Source: Pseudovibrio sp. Tun.PSC04-5.I4
GTDB taxonomy: Bacteria > Pseudomonadota > Alphaproteobacteria > Rhizobiales > Stappiaceae
NCBI RefSeq assembly: GCF_900104145.1
Contig: NZ_FNLB01000006.1
Coordinates: 517,001 to 581,000, forward strand
Reading direction: 5' to 3'
Length of the DNA: 64,000 nucleotides
The translations under genes were made by a program, and so were the position numbers. Of the stretch, positions 7,924 through 16,751 are shown piece by piece. Below the pieces are notes generated by a model. It ran no database searches. It was not told the origin of the DNA and saw nothing but the letters and a program-made list of their open reading frames with translations. Position 1 is the stretch's first letter, and each line of letters opens with the position of its first letter.

Positions 7924-8736
7924 ATGGCAGAAGCGCAAGGATTGATGGCCGGCAAACGTGGTCTCATCATGGGACTGGCCAACAATCGGTCCATCGCTTG
8001 GGGTATTGCGAAAGCACTACACGATGCCGGAGCTGAAATTGCGCTCACCTATCAGGGTGAAGCACTCAAGAAGCGCGTTGAACCATTGGCTCAAAAACTC
8101 AATGCAATCGTTGTTGGTGATTGTGACGTCACAGACGAAGCAAGCATTGATGCCGCATTTGAGGTTTTGGAGGAAAAATGGGGGAAGATCGACTTCCTAG
8201 TTCACGCGATTGCTTTCTCTGACAAGGATGAGCTGACTGGTCGTTATTTGGACACCAGTGCAGACAACTTTGCAAAGACAATGCAGATTTCCTGTTACTC
8301 GCTGGCATCCGTTGCCCGCCGCGCAGAAAAGCTGATGACCGAAGGTGGTTCCATTGTAACTCTCACCTACTACGGTGCAGAGAAGGTTATGCCGAACTAC
8401 AACGTCATGGGTGTTGCAAAGGCTGCTCTGGAAGCAAGCGTAAAATACCTCGCAGTAGACCTTGGCCCTAAGAAAATCCGCGTTAACGCGATTTCCGCTG
8501 GCCCAATCAAAACACTGGCAGCAGCTGGTATCGGCGATTTCCGCTACATCTTGAAATGGAACGAGTACAACGCACCGCTGCGTGAAACCGTAACCATTGA
8601 TGATGTTGGAAACTCCGCTTTGTACCTCACATCCCACCTGTCCCGTTCCGTCACTGGTGAAACCCACCATGTCGACAGCGGCTACCATGTGGTTGGAATG
8701 AAGGCCGTAGACGCACCGGACATCTCCGTCGTCTGA
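7924..8736 (+). CDS. fabI: Enoyl-[acyl-carrier-protein] reductase [NADH] FabI
   Basis: A 270-residue FabI that catalyses the last reductive step of each type II fatty-acid elongation cycle. It has GLANNRSIAWGIAK (the atypical nucleotide-binding loop of FabI) and the Tyr-x6-Lys catalytic pair Y159/K166 in PNYNVMGVAK, followed by SAGPIKTLAAAGIGDF and the C-terminal GETHHVDSGYHVVGM. The residue aligned with E. coli Gly93, a triclosan-contact position, is Ala97. The start is ATG 7924 behind CAGGAG at 7912-7917. A histidine phosphatase and aroC follow on the same strand, an arrangement common in Hyphomicrobiales. Confidence 0.95.
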   Translation: MAEAQGLMAGKRGLIMGLANNRSIAWGIAKALHDAGAEIALTYQGEALKKRVEPLAQKLNAIVVGDCDVTDEASIDAAFEVLEEKWGKIDFLVHAIAFSDKDELTGRYLDTSADNFAKTMQISCYSLASVARRAEKLMTEGGSIVTLTYYGAEKVMPNYNVMGVAKAALEASVKYLAVDLGPKKIRVNAISAGPIKTLAAAGIGDFRYILKWNEYNAPLRETVTIDDVGNSALYLTSHLSRSVTGETHHVDSGYHVVGMKAVDAPDISVV

Positions 8737-8765
8737 TAGCCTTCTCGATGACTATAAATTGAAAG

Positions 8766-8793
8766 AAAGGCGCTCTTCGGGGCGCCTTTTTTA
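8766..8793 (+). terminator. Rho-independent terminator after fabI
   Basis: A GGCGC/GCGCC stem with a short TCTTCGGG-type loop, followed by seven T residues, starts about 30 bases past the fabI stop. It separates fabI from the histidine phosphatase gene. Confidence 0.85.
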
Positions 8794-8938
8794 TTGGCTA
8801 GGTGGAGACACGGGTCGGCAGCGCCAATCAAGAATATGTGCATAACCCCCTGTCTTCTGGTAGATCTCGCCCCATACGCTATGAAAGAAGCCGCTAGAAC
8901 TTCGTGAACCTGTGACAACCGCTGGAAGTAATACCTAA

Positions 8939-9565
8939 ATGACAGTCCCAACGATGCCCCTTGCCAAAATCACTCCGACACCGCTGCTGTATGTACGCCA
9001 TGGTCAGACGGATTGGAATTTGGAAGGTCGGATGCAGGGCGGTCAGGATATCCCCCTTAACGATACAGGGCGCAATCAGGCGCGTCGCAATGGCATGGTC
9101 ATGAAAGACTTCCTGCCGGATTTGAGTATGAGTTCTGATGATTTTGTGTTCGTTTGCTCGCCTATGATCCGTGCTCGGGAAACCATGGAACTCCTGCGCA
9201 CAGAGATGGGGCTCGATCCTCAGGATTACAAAATCGATAAGCGCCTTCGGGAAATTACCTTTGGCGAGGTAGAGGGGATGACTGTCCCTGAAATGAAAAT
9301 CAAACGCCCTGAAGTTATTCAAAATCGCCGCCAAGACAAATGGGGCTACGTTCATCCGGGCGGAGAGAGCTATAAAATGGTCTCTGAACGCATCTATGAA
9401 TGGATGTCGGAACAGCAAGACCCAATGATTGTTGTCGCCCATGGTGTGGTGATGCGCGTGCTGCGCGGATTGCTCTGTGGGTATGCACCAGCAGAAATTC
9501 CAGACCTTGATACCCCGCAGGACCAGTTTCTCCTGTGGCGAGATGGCTCTGAGGCTTGGATTTAG
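8939..9565 (+). CDS. Histidine phosphatase family protein (phosphoglycerate mutase-like)
   Basis: 208 residues. The phosphate-accepting histidine is in YVRHGQTDWN (about residues 18-27), the Arg pocket in CSPMIRARETMELL, the catalytic acid in REITFGEVEGM, and the second histidine in MIVVAHGVVMRVL. These make it an active-type histidine phosphatase of the GpmB/CobC branch. The physiological substrate cannot be deduced. It lies between fabI and aroC; the fabI terminator suggests it has its own promoter. Confidence 0.9.
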   Translation: MTVPTMPLAKITPTPLLYVRHGQTDWNLEGRMQGGQDIPLNDTGRNQARRNGMVMKDFLPDLSMSSDDFVFVCSPMIRARETMELLRTEMGLDPQDYKIDKRLREITFGEVEGMTVPEMKIKRPEVIQNRRQDKWGYVHPGGESYKMVSERIYEWMSEQQDPMIVVAHGVVMRVLRGLLCGYAPAEIPDLDTPQDQFLLWRDGSEAWI

Positions 9566-9694
9566 TCGATTGTTGCAAGTCTATGCAGTCAGTTCGGAAA
9601 AAATGGAGCAAGTACTGCGAGGCTCTCAATTGACCTCACTTTGGAACCCTCTTAAAACCACTATAAATCTCTTTATGAATTGAGCTGGTAAAGC

Positions 9695-10786
9695 ATGTCC
9701 CATAACACCTTTGGTCATCTGTTTCGCGTCACCACTTGGGGCGAGAGCCATGGACCGGCCATTGGCTGTGTCGTTGATGGTTGTCCGCCGCTTCTTCCGA
9801 TCACTGCCGAAGAGATTCAGGTGTATCTGGACCAACGCAAGCCGGGTCAGAACAAATTCACGACCCAGCGCCGTGAACCGGATCAGGTGAAAATTCTCTC
9901 TGGTGTGATGCTGGATGAAGATGGTGTGCAACGGACGACCGGAACACCCGTCTCCCTGATGATCGAGAACACAGACCAGCGTTCCAAAGATTACTCCGAG
10001 ATCAAAGAGCGCTACCGTCCGGGCCATGCAGATTATTCCTACGACGCCAAGTACGGTATCCGTGATTATCGGGGCGGAGGACGCTCCTCAGCCCGTGAAA
10101 CCGCATCACGCGTTGCTGCTGGTGGTCTGGCTCGAAAGGTTATTCCAAACATTCTAATCCGTGGCGCGCTTGTGCAAATGGGACCGCACAAGATCAATCG
10201 CGACAACTGGGATTGGAATGAGATCCACAACAACCCGTTCTTCTGCCCGGACAAAGAAGCTGCAGTCTTCTTTGAAGAGTATTTGGATGGCATCCGCAAA
10301 GCTGGTTCCTCCATTGGCGCCGTCATTGAAGTGGTTGCTGAGAACGTGCCGGTCGGTCTGGGTGCGCCGCTTTATGGCAAGCTGGATCAGGATCTGGCCT
10401 CCGCGATGATGTCCATCAACGCCGTAAAAGGTGTTGAGATTGGCAACGGCTTTGAAGCAGCTTGTCTGACGGGCGAGCAAAACGCCGATGAGATGCGAAT
10501 GGGACCGGATGGTAAGCCAGACTTCCTCACCAACCACGCGGGTGGCGTATTGGGTGGTATCTCCTCAGGCGCACCTGTCTCCGTCCGCTTTGCAGTGAAG
10601 CCAACCTCCTCCATCCTCACACCGCGCAAATCCATCACCCGCAGCGGTGATGAGGTGGATGTAATGACCAAAGGCCGCCATGACCCCTGCGTTGGCATTC
10701 GCGCCGTCCCTGTTGGCGAGGCTATGATGGCCTGTGTCCTAGCAGATCATGTATTACGCGACAGAGGCCAATGCGGAGAACGCTAA
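9695..10786 (+). CDS. aroC: Chorismate synthase AroC
   Basis: A 363-residue chorismate synthase that converts EPSP to chorismate with reduced FMN, the last step of the common aromatic pathway. It has the family signatures GHLFRVTTWGESHG (N-terminus), GHADYSYDAKYGIRDYRGGGRSSARET and the C-terminal RHDPCVGIRAVPVGEAMMA. It is full length, starts at ATG 9695 and is followed by a strong terminator. Confidence 0.97.
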   Translation: MSHNTFGHLFRVTTWGESHGPAIGCVVDGCPPLLPITAEEIQVYLDQRKPGQNKFTTQRREPDQVKILSGVMLDEDGVQRTTGTPVSLMIENTDQRSKDYSEIKERYRPGHADYSYDAKYGIRDYRGGGRSSARETASRVAAGGLARKVIPNILIRGALVQMGPHKINRDNWDWNEIHNNPFFCPDKEAAVFFEEYLDGIRKAGSSIGAVIEVVAENVPVGLGAPLYGKLDQDLASAMMSINAVKGVEIGNGFEAACLTGEQNADEMRMGPDGKPDFLTNHAGGVLGGISSGAPVSVRFAVKPTSSILTPRKSITRSGDEVDVMTKGRHDPCVGIRAVPVGEAMMACVLADHVLRDRGQCGER

Positions 10787-10822
10787 GCCCTTTAAGCGAC
10801 GACAAACACTCTCATTCCCATC

Positions 10823-10855
10823 AAAAGGCGCAGGGCACTCCCGCGCCTTTTTTGT
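10823..10855 (+). terminator. Rho-independent terminator after aroC
   Basis: A strong AAGGCGC.GGG / CCCGCGCCTT stem followed by TTTTTTG, about 40 bases past the aroC stop. Confidence 0.9.
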
Positions 10856-11049
10856 TACCCCGATGTTAATTCATGTGCAGATCGCAGTAGTTCTCTAAGT
10901 GTTTGTTCACCTCAACTCTGCCTGTGAATACGACCTAGGTAGGAGGCGGTCTCTTTTTTTGAGGTTGCCTCTTGATTTTCACGGGTAAAAGAGCAATTTC
11001 AGTATCACTGAAAGTAGCAAATAAAATTTAAAGCCGAGGGGCGAGGAAT

Positions 11050-12369
11050 ATGCGCTTGACGAAATGGCTGGAAGAGACCGGAGAAAGCAGAAGTGCCTTT
11101 GCACGACGCGCCGGTCTGTCTCCTGCCTCTGTAACAGCACTGTGTAACGATCCAAGCGCTTGGATTTCTCGGGAGATGGCTCAAAAAATCGCTGAAGCGA
11201 CGAGCCAGCAAGTCACACCCAACGATTTTCTCGGACTAAAAGAAAATAAGGAGTACGTCGTGTCTCAAACAAGAGTGGCCGAAGCCCTCCGTGCTTTTGA
11301 AAATGGCGAAATGGTTGTCGTCACCGATGATGATGATCGTGAAAACGAAGGCGATCTGATTGTCGCTGCCAGCATGATCAAGCCTGAGCAGATGGCATTC
11401 ATCATTCGTCATACCTCAGGCATCGTATGTGCGCCTATGACCTTGGCAGAGGCAAAGCGTTTGCACCTTGCACCAATGGTTGCCAACAATGATGCACCTC
11501 TGGCAACGGCTTTTACTGTCTCAGTGGATTATGCACCGGGCCTGACCACAGGCATCTCTGCAGAACAGCGCTGTGCGACTGTGCGAGGCCTTGCGAACCC
11601 GAATGCGGGGGCAGCTGATTTCGTTCGCCCCGGTCACGTTTTCCCACTCGTGGCAAAAGAGGGCGGTGTACTCATGCGCTCCGGTCATACAGAGGCGGCT
11701 GTTGACCTGTGCAAACTGGCAGGCCTCCCGGAAGTGGGTGTGATCAGTGAGCTGGTCAACGATGACGGCACGGTTAAGCGTGGGGAACAGGTTGATTCCT
11801 TCGCCCGTGAGCATAATCTGAAGATGGTCTCTGTTGCTGATCTCATCGCTTGGCGTCAGCGTCACGAAAACCTTGTTCAGCGGGTTGATGAATACGACGT
11901 TCAAACGCCAGCCGGTAAGGCGCGCGCGATCGTGTATTCTACTCCATTCGACCATGTTGGCCACTTGGCGCTGGTTTACGGAGATATCCGCGATGGTCAG
12001 GATATTCCAGTCAGGCTGCATCTGGAAAACGTGCTTGATGATGTTTTTGGAGGGACCAAACCTCTTGAAGCGATCATGGAAGACTTTGCTAAACGCGGCC
12101 GGGGCATTATTGTGTACCTGCGTGAAGGCGCTGTTGGCGTAGCAAGCAAATCTGCCCGCCAGCGGGAAGGTTTGGATGCCGCTGAGCACGAACAGCACGT
12201 TTCTGCGCAAGGCCGGTCGGAGGATTGGCGCGAAGTTGGGCTTGGAGCGCAGATCCTGAAGGATCTGGGAGCAAACTCAATCCGCGTCATTGCATCCCGC
12301 GAGCGCCACTATGTTGGTCTTGAAGGTTTCGGCCTCAAGGTGGAAGCTACTGAAATACCGGCGGACTAA
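11050..12369 (+). CDS. ribB: HTH-RibB-degenerate RibA fusion; 3,4-dihydroxy-2-butanone-4-phosphate synthase
   Basis: A 439-residue three-part protein. Residues 1-65 form a helix-turn-helix of the XRE/Cro look (SAFARRAGLSPASVTALCNDP). Residues 71-280 are RibB, which makes DHBP and formate from ribulose-5-phosphate for riboflavin; its metal/substrate motifs TDDDDRENEGDLI and RSGHTEAAVDL are intact. Residues 280-435 resemble GTP cyclohydrolase II, but the zinc-binding cysteine region reads LENVLDDVFGGTKPL, so that activity should be lost (the RibBX type). ATG 11050 has a good GAGG-type ribosome site. A second site, AAGGAG at 11248-11253, precedes in-frame GTG 11260, which would yield a normal 369-residue RibB without the HTH. 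I saw no FMN riboswitch upstream. Confidence 0.9.
   Translation: MRLTKWLEETGESRSAFARRAGLSPASVTALCNDPSAWISREMAQKIAEATSQQVTPNDFLGLKENKEYVVSQTRVAEALRAFENGEMVVVTDDDDRENEGDLIVAASMIKPEQMAFIIRHTSGIVCAPMTLAEAKRLHLAPMVANNDAPLATAFTVSVDYAPGLTTGISAEQRCATVRGLANPNAGAADFVRPGHVFPLVAKEGGVLMRSGHTEAAVDLCKLAGLPEVGVISELVNDDGTVKRGEQVDSFAREHNLKMVSVADLIAWRQRHENLVQRVDEYDVQTPAGKARAIVYSTPFDHVGHLALVYGDIRDGQDIPVRLHLENVLDDVFGGTKPLEAIMEDFAKRGRGIIVYLREGAVGVASKSARQREGLDAAEHEQHVSAQGRSEDWREVGLGAQILKDLGANSIRVIASRERHYVGLEGFGLKVEATEIPAD
11248..11262 (+). promoter_or_regulatory. Internal ribosome-binding site and GTG start inside ribB
   Basis: AAGGAG followed six bases later by GTG, in the same frame as the upstream ATG (codon 71). 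The predicted product begins MSQTRVAEALRAFENGEM, which is where ordinary RibB proteins begin. The HTH segment and RibB may therefore be made both as a fusion and as RibB alone. Confidence 0.55.
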
Positions 12370-12410
12370 AAGGATTAGCCCCCGGCACGAATTTGAAAGT
12401 GGGCGGGGGC

Positions 12411-12956
12411 ATGTCTAAGTTTGATCTTGATCCGTGGCAGGAAGAGCTGACAACAGCAGAGCCATTTGCTGTTGGATACAAAAAAGGCACAGGTGAGCCC
12501 GTCATCTACGGCAGCTTCCTTTTAGGAGCCGCGCTGCTGGGGACGGGCATCGTAACCGGCTCTCCTATCCCGGCACTAGCATCCCTTCCGGTCTTCCTGA
12601 GTGTCTACTGGCATTACCCCTACATCGACAAGCGCCCGCAGTTGGGTGCGAAGGAAGAGGGCCTTTATATTGAGCGCATCGGCTTTATTCGCTGGTCTGC
12701 GATCTCCGAGCTCTCCATTTATACCAGTGCGATCCGGTCCATGGAGTTTCGCCAACTGCGAATTCAACTGAATGCCCCGTTGAAAGAGTGCATCGCAAAA
12801 CCAGCACAGCGTTCAATGATGCGCGCATTTATGAGAAAGAACTGGCGACTAAAAAAGGAACAGGTCAGCGCACCTGTCCTTGAAGTGGACCTGCATCATC
12901 TTGCGTGTGATCCTGAGAAACTTTTGGAAAGAACTAAGCAATTCTGTCGGAAATGA
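12411..12956 (+). CDS. Membrane protein with PH-like domain, unknown function
   Basis: 181 residues. A hydrophobic hairpin of two helices (FLLGAALLGTGIVTG and ALASLPVFLSVYWHYPY, about residues 35-70) is followed by a beta-rich, soluble region (EEGLYIERIGFIRWSAISELSIY...) in the style of bacterial PH-like membrane proteins. The C-terminus is basic. The start is ATG 12411, about 40 bases after ribB, with a G-rich site upstream; it may be co-transcribed with ribB. No function is assigned. Confidence 0.7.
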   Translation: MSKFDLDPWQEELTTAEPFAVGYKKGTGEPVIYGSFLLGAALLGTGIVTGSPIPALASLPVFLSVYWHYPYIDKRPQLGAKEEGLYIERIGFIRWSAISELSIYTSAIRSMEFRQLRIQLNAPLKECIAKPAQRSMMRAFMRKNWRLKKEQVSAPVLEVDLHHLACDPEKLLERTKQFCRK

Positions 12957-13115
12957 TGATATTTATTTGCAACATGCGACAATAACCAATTTTGATTGAA
13001 GATAAACGCCTTCTAAATCTTCGTTTTGCCTGAAACTCGCCTATTCTGTTACAAGACCTTAACATTCTTAATCTAACTTTTATTGGGAAGGACAGGACCC
13101 GGAAGGCAAGTTACC

Positions 13116-13853
13116 ATGCAGCTGAACAGATCTGAGTTGGAGAACAACACCTATAGCTTCACAAGCCTTGATAAGGATTGGGGGGCTGATGATGATTATC
13201 TATTCAGTTTTGCGTGCATGCCTGGCACAAACGTTTTGCAAATTGCCTGTGGAACCGGTGAACTTTCCTACGCCTTGCACAAGGAAGGTGTTGATGTGGT
13301 TGGATTGGACAGAAATCCGCAAAAGATCGCTCAAGCCAATAAGCGTTCAGATGCTGTGAACTGGTTAGAATCTGATGCTCGCACAGTCCGTCTCAATCAA
13401 CGCTTTGATGCCATCATTATTACCGGCAATGCGTTTCAAGCCTTTCCCACCAATACAGACCAGATCCTTGTTCTCCAAACCATTTCAGCACATCTCAAAT
13501 CAAATGGAAAATTCGCATTTGGAATGGAAAACCCGAAGGCGCGACCGTGGGAAAAATGGGGCCAGAAAAATAGTCCGCTGACAGTTCGTTCAGTAGATGG
13601 CAAGCGTGTCTCGCTCTGGCAGGACACGAACGGGCCGGATAAAAATGGTCTCGTATCTATGAAAACCCACTACAGCAGTGATGGAAAATATTGCTCAATG
13701 AGCAAAATCCGTCGCTTTGTGCATCGCGATCATATTCGTGATCTTCTGGAAGCCGTCGGATTAAGAGCTACAGCATCTTATGGTGACTGGTCAGCGACCG
13801 ATCTGAATGATGCAGCGCCCTACATTATCGTCAGTGGCGGCCTAAACAACTAG
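13116..13853 (+). CDS. Class I SAM-dependent methyltransferase, substrate unknown
   Basis: 245 residues. Motif I is VLQIACGTGELSYALH (about residues 38-53), then VVGLDRNPQKIAQA (acidic loop 2) and FDAIIITGNAFQAF (post II). The C-terminal half has the beta-strand layout of a Methyltransf_25 protein and ends in DLNDAAPYIIVSGGLNN. The start is ATG 13116, placed behind GGAAGG. It is monocistronic, with a divergent AT-rich 130-base spacer upstream. The acceptor molecule cannot be inferred. Confidence 0.8.
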   Translation: MQLNRSELENNTYSFTSLDKDWGADDDYLFSFACMPGTNVLQIACGTGELSYALHKEGVDVVGLDRNPQKIAQANKRSDAVNWLESDARTVRLNQRFDAIIITGNAFQAFPTNTDQILVLQTISAHLKSNGKFAFGMENPKARPWEKWGQKNSPLTVRSVDGKRVSLWQDTNGPDKNGLVSMKTHYSSDGKYCSMSKIRRFVHRDHIRDLLEAVGLRATASYGDWSATDLNDAAPYIIVSGGLNN

Positions 13854-13965
13854 AGCGTGCTTCAGAAAAGTGAATCCAGTTCCCAAGAGCCCAATTAAAG
13901 GCAAACGACTGCTGTTCCAGAGCTGAAGACGCAGGGCGCCCAACTCTGAAACGCATCAACCAAAT

Positions 13966-14256
13966 TTACATGCCATCAATTATGGTCAGGCTGCATTTAG
14001 CTGCGCCGTGCCGGATTTTCGCCACCGGTGCGTATTCTGGGCATGCGAGGAACGACTTCGCTTTTTCCATGCTCGGAAACTCGATGATGACCAAACGATT
14101 AGGGGCCCAGAGATCATCTTCGATAATCTCCATATCACCACCACGGGCGCGATAAACACCGCCGTAGCTTTCTGCAATAGGACGCGCCAGAGCTTTATAG
14201 TCCTCATAGGTGGCAGGGTCTTCAATCTTGGTGTCGACAACAATATAAGCAACCAT
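13966..14256 (-). CDS. DUF1330 family protein
   Basis: A 96-residue dimeric alpha/beta-barrel protein of the DUF1330 type, with AYIVVDTKIEDPATYEDYKA at the start, GGVYRARGGDMEIIEDDLWAPNRLVIIEFPS in the middle and FLACPEYAPVAKIRHGAAKCSLTIIDG at the end. The fold is ferredoxin-like; the family has no proven function. It is probably monocistronic. Confidence 0.9.
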   Translation of the reverse strand: MVAYIVVDTKIEDPATYEDYKALARPIAESYGGVYRARGGDMEIIEDDLWAPNRLVIIEFPSMEKAKSFLACPEYAPVAKIRHGAAKCSLTIIDGM

Positions 14257-14309
14257 ATTTATCTCCTAAAATGAGGAGGTAAACTACCAGACTTGAAGAA
14301 AACAGCAAA

Positions 14310-14450
14310 TCAATGAGCCGATTTAGGCCGTGTATTTCTAGGGGGAATAGGGCCTTTGCCCTGCTGCTTTTCGAAATAGCGTGGACGTGTCCGGCGAATA
14401 CCGTAAGGCCCTTGATCACTGAGACGACCATCTGCAAACGTTTTAGTCAT
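14310..14450 (-). CDS. Possible small basic protein (46 aa)
   Basis: An ATG at 14450 opens 46 codons, MTKTFADGRLSDQGPYGIRR..., ending at TGA 14310. The product is Arg/Pro/Lys-rich, with a RPRYFEKQQGKGPIPPRNTR segment. The ordered, non-random composition favours a real small protein, but I see no good ribosome-binding site, so this is tentative. It sits just upstream of the DUF1330 gene on the same strand. Confidence 0.3.
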   Translation of the reverse strand: MTKTFADGRLSDQGPYGIRRTRPRYFEKQQGKGPIPPRNTRPKSAH

Positions 14451-14627
14451 TGTTGAGTATATGTGCGGGTCGTGAATCTTTAGTAACAGGCAGATGCAAA
14501 CTCAGGGCAAATATCAAAGAAGAGACAAAGACGGCGAATTTTGGTTGCTTCGCCGCCATATCAAGAGCGTCGGTTCAAGCGTCTCGTGTTTTTCGCGAGA
14601 CGCTTGAAGGCCAGAAAGAAATTAACG

Positions 14628-15893
14628 CTAAGAAGTGCGTTCCAAAAGGGCAACGACCTCTACATGCGGAGAGTAGAGGAACTGGTCAATCGGGACCACC
14701 CGCTTGATCTTGAAACCACCATCCAGCAGGGTACGCAAATCGCGAGCAAAACTGGCCGGGCTGCACGAAACCGCGACAATCTTCTTCACTGGTGATTTTG
14801 CAAGTTCTTGTGCCTGAGCCATAGCGCCGGCTCGTGGCGGATCAAACACAACGCCATCATAGCCCTTGCCAAAGTTGTCCAACTCCTTGGCAACGATCGG
14901 ACGGCGGAACAAATCCCGGCGTTCTGAGGTGACTTTCTTGAGGCCTTTAGCGCCGCGCACAGCCTGATCAAAAGCTTTAACTGAGGAGGCCTCGCCTTCA
15001 ACAGCATGCACATTGGTTTTTTGCGCAATCTTGAAGCTCAAAGTGCCCGCACCGCAGAACAGATCTGCAACGCGTTTACAGCCAGAAAGGCCCTCTTCGA
15101 TCAACTCGCCCATAGTCTGTTCAGCGCTAAGAACGGCCTGAATAAACCCGCCAGCTGGAATTGGAACGGAAATGCCGCTCATATCCAGCAAGGGCTGGCG
15201 AATTTCAATAATCGTCTCACCATCAACGCTCAGGCGTGCCAGATCAATCGCAACAGCTTGCTGGGACAAATCGAAGTAATGCTTCTCTTTGTTCTTGCCC
15301 ATACCATCGATTGCAAGGTCCAGCCCGTTCAAGGTGGTTGTAACTGTAAACTTCAGCTCATCTTTATGATTGAGAATTTGACCCGCCAGCTTACGAAGGC
15401 TCGGAACAGCTTTCATAATCTCAGGCGCAATCACAGGGCATTCTTCAATATCGACAAGCATGTTGGATTTGGCAGTGTGGTAGCCAAACAAAATCTTGTG
15501 GCCAGCTTTAACTGCGGCAAAAACAGCCCGGCGGCGGCTGCGGTTCTGGCACAATACAACATCATCAACGGGTGCTTCGATCGCGCGTGCGGCGAGTGCA
15601 TCAATCACTTGCTGACGTTTGAAGGCCTTGTAAGACGCTTCACCCATATGTTGCAAGGAGCAGCCCCCGCAGGTGCCATAGTGCTTACAAATTGGGGCGA
15701 TGCGCTGCTCGCTCGGCTCAAGGACTTCCTGCAATTCGCCTCGTTGGCCCAACACTTTGGCGCTAACAAGCTCGCCTTCAAGTGTATAGGGAACAAAGAT
15801 CTGACCGGACTCGGTATCAGCAACGCCATCCCCTTTATGGGCAAGGCGTGAAATGCGGAGGGTTTCTATAGTGGCTTCGGGCTTCTTAGACAT
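14628..15893 (-). CDS. RumA/TrmA-family class I RNA (uracil-5) methyltransferase
   Basis: A TRAM domain at the N-terminus is followed by an iron-sulfur cluster set, CKHYGTCGGCSLQHM (Cys-x6-Cys-x2-Cys), and a methyltransferase fold with VADLFCGAGTLSFKIA and VVFDPPRAGA. The catalytic cysteine is in KIVAVSCSPASFARDL. RumA/RlmD-type enzymes make 5-methyluridine in 23S rRNA or tRNA. The start taken is ATG 15893 (421 residues, the usual length); a GTG at 15956 would add 21 residues. It follows tlyA closely, as in many Hyphomicrobiales. Confidence 0.9.
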   Translation of the reverse strand: MSKKPEATIETLRISRLAHKGDGVADTESGQIFVPYTLEGELVSAKVLGQRGELQEVLEPSEQRIAPICKHYGTCGGCSLQHMGEASYKAFKRQQVIDALAARAIEAPVDDVVLCQNRSRRRAVFAAVKAGHKILFGYHTAKSNMLVDIEECPVIAPEIMKAVPSLRKLAGQILNHKDELKFTVTTTLNGLDLAIDGMGKNKEKHYFDLSQQAVAIDLARLSVDGETIIEIRQPLLDMSGISVPIPAGGFIQAVLSAEQTMGELIEEGLSGCKRVADLFCGAGTLSFKIAQKTNVHAVEGEASSVKAFDQAVRGAKGLKKVTSERRDLFRRPIVAKELDNFGKGYDGVVFDPPRAGAMAQAQELAKSPVKKIVAVSCSPASFARDLRTLLDGGFKIKRVVPIDQFLYSPHVEVVALLERTS

Positions 15894-15975
15894 GGCACAG
15901 CGTTTACAGCCCTCCGCCAAGACATGCAATCCGTTTATCCAATTGGCAGCAGACACTCGTGGATTTGATAGAGAG

Positions 15976-16710
15976 TTAGCTCAGTTGCTTGCGGCAAGCC
16001 ATAAGATATTCCGAATTGCCGTCACCCCCTTTGATAGGGGAGGATGTCACACCAATAACGGACCAGTTCGGTTGTTCATTCATCCAGTCTTGAAGCTCCT
16101 GCGCAATCTGCTCGGCAATACCTGGAGCAACAAGACCGCCCCTGCCGAGGCGATCCCGGCCAGCCTCGAACTGTGGCTTCACCAGAAAAACGCCCAGGGC
16201 TCCATCCTCTGCAAGCTCCAGCGCGGGTGGAAGCGCGAGTTTGAGGGAGATGAAACTCACATCAGATACAAGGAATTGAGGAACCTGACCTTCCAGATCA
16301 TCCAGTGTCAACGCCCGTGCATTCAATCCATCCTTGCGGATAACACGGCGGTTTTTGGCGATCCTGGGTGCAAGCTGATCATGCCCCACATCAATCGCAT
16401 GCACAACTTTTGCATGCTTCTCCAGCAATACCTGCGTAAAACCGCCAGTCGATGCTCCAATATCCAGACAGATCTTATCATCTGGTGAGAGGCTGAACTC
16501 TTCCAGTGCCTTGAGAAGTTTGAGAGCCGCGCGGGAGACGTAATGCACAGCGGGATCATCGATTGAGACTTTGTGCCCCTCCAGAACCTTCTGTGAAGGC
16601 TTCTTGGCAGGGGTGCCGTCGATAAAAACAGTATTTCGCAAAACTGCATCGCGCGCACGGGCACGTGTTTCAAAGTAACTGTGTTGAACAAGGAACTGAT
16701 CAAGCCGCAT
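15976..16710 (-). CDS. tlyA: TlyA-family rRNA (cytidine-2'-O) methyltransferase
   Basis: 244 residues. An N-terminal S4 RNA-binding domain (MRLDQFLVQHSYFETRARARDAVLRNTVFIDG) is followed by an FtsJ-like methyltransferase with CLDIGASTGGFTQVLLE, and FLVSDVSFISLKLALPPALEL. The end VKPQFEAGRDRLGRGGLV matches the TlyA family, which methylates 16S and 23S rRNA and has also been called a haemolysin. It is transcribed with the adjacent methyltransferase gene, 19 to 83 bases downstream depending on that gene's start. Confidence 0.93.
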   Translation of the reverse strand: MRLDQFLVQHSYFETRARARDAVLRNTVFIDGTPAKKPSQKVLEGHKVSIDDPAVHYVSRAALKLLKALEEFSLSPDDKICLDIGASTGGFTQVLLEKHAKVVHAIDVGHDQLAPRIAKNRRVIRKDGLNARALTLDDLEGQVPQFLVSDVSFISLKLALPPALELAEDGALGVFLVKPQFEAGRDRLGRGGLVAPGIAEQIAQELQDWMNEQPNWSVIGVTSSPIKGGDGNSEYLMACRKQLS

Positions 16711-16751
16711 AGATCACCTAAGCATTAGGAAGTGTGGTCAGGTTGCGGGCA

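Noticed and set aside
10861..11049. FMN riboswitch upstream of ribB
   Set aside because: I looked for the AGGGT...CCGTCA-type core and did not find it; only short, weak stems are present.
13854..13960. Fourth copy of the palindromic repeat
   Set aside because: GCGTGCTTCAGAAAAGTGAA resembles the element only over about 15 bases and has no matching right half.
15006..15851. 281-codon open frame on the plus strand
   Set aside because: It lies fully antisense to the RumA-like methyltransferase, whose motifs are clear; the translated peptide shows no domain.
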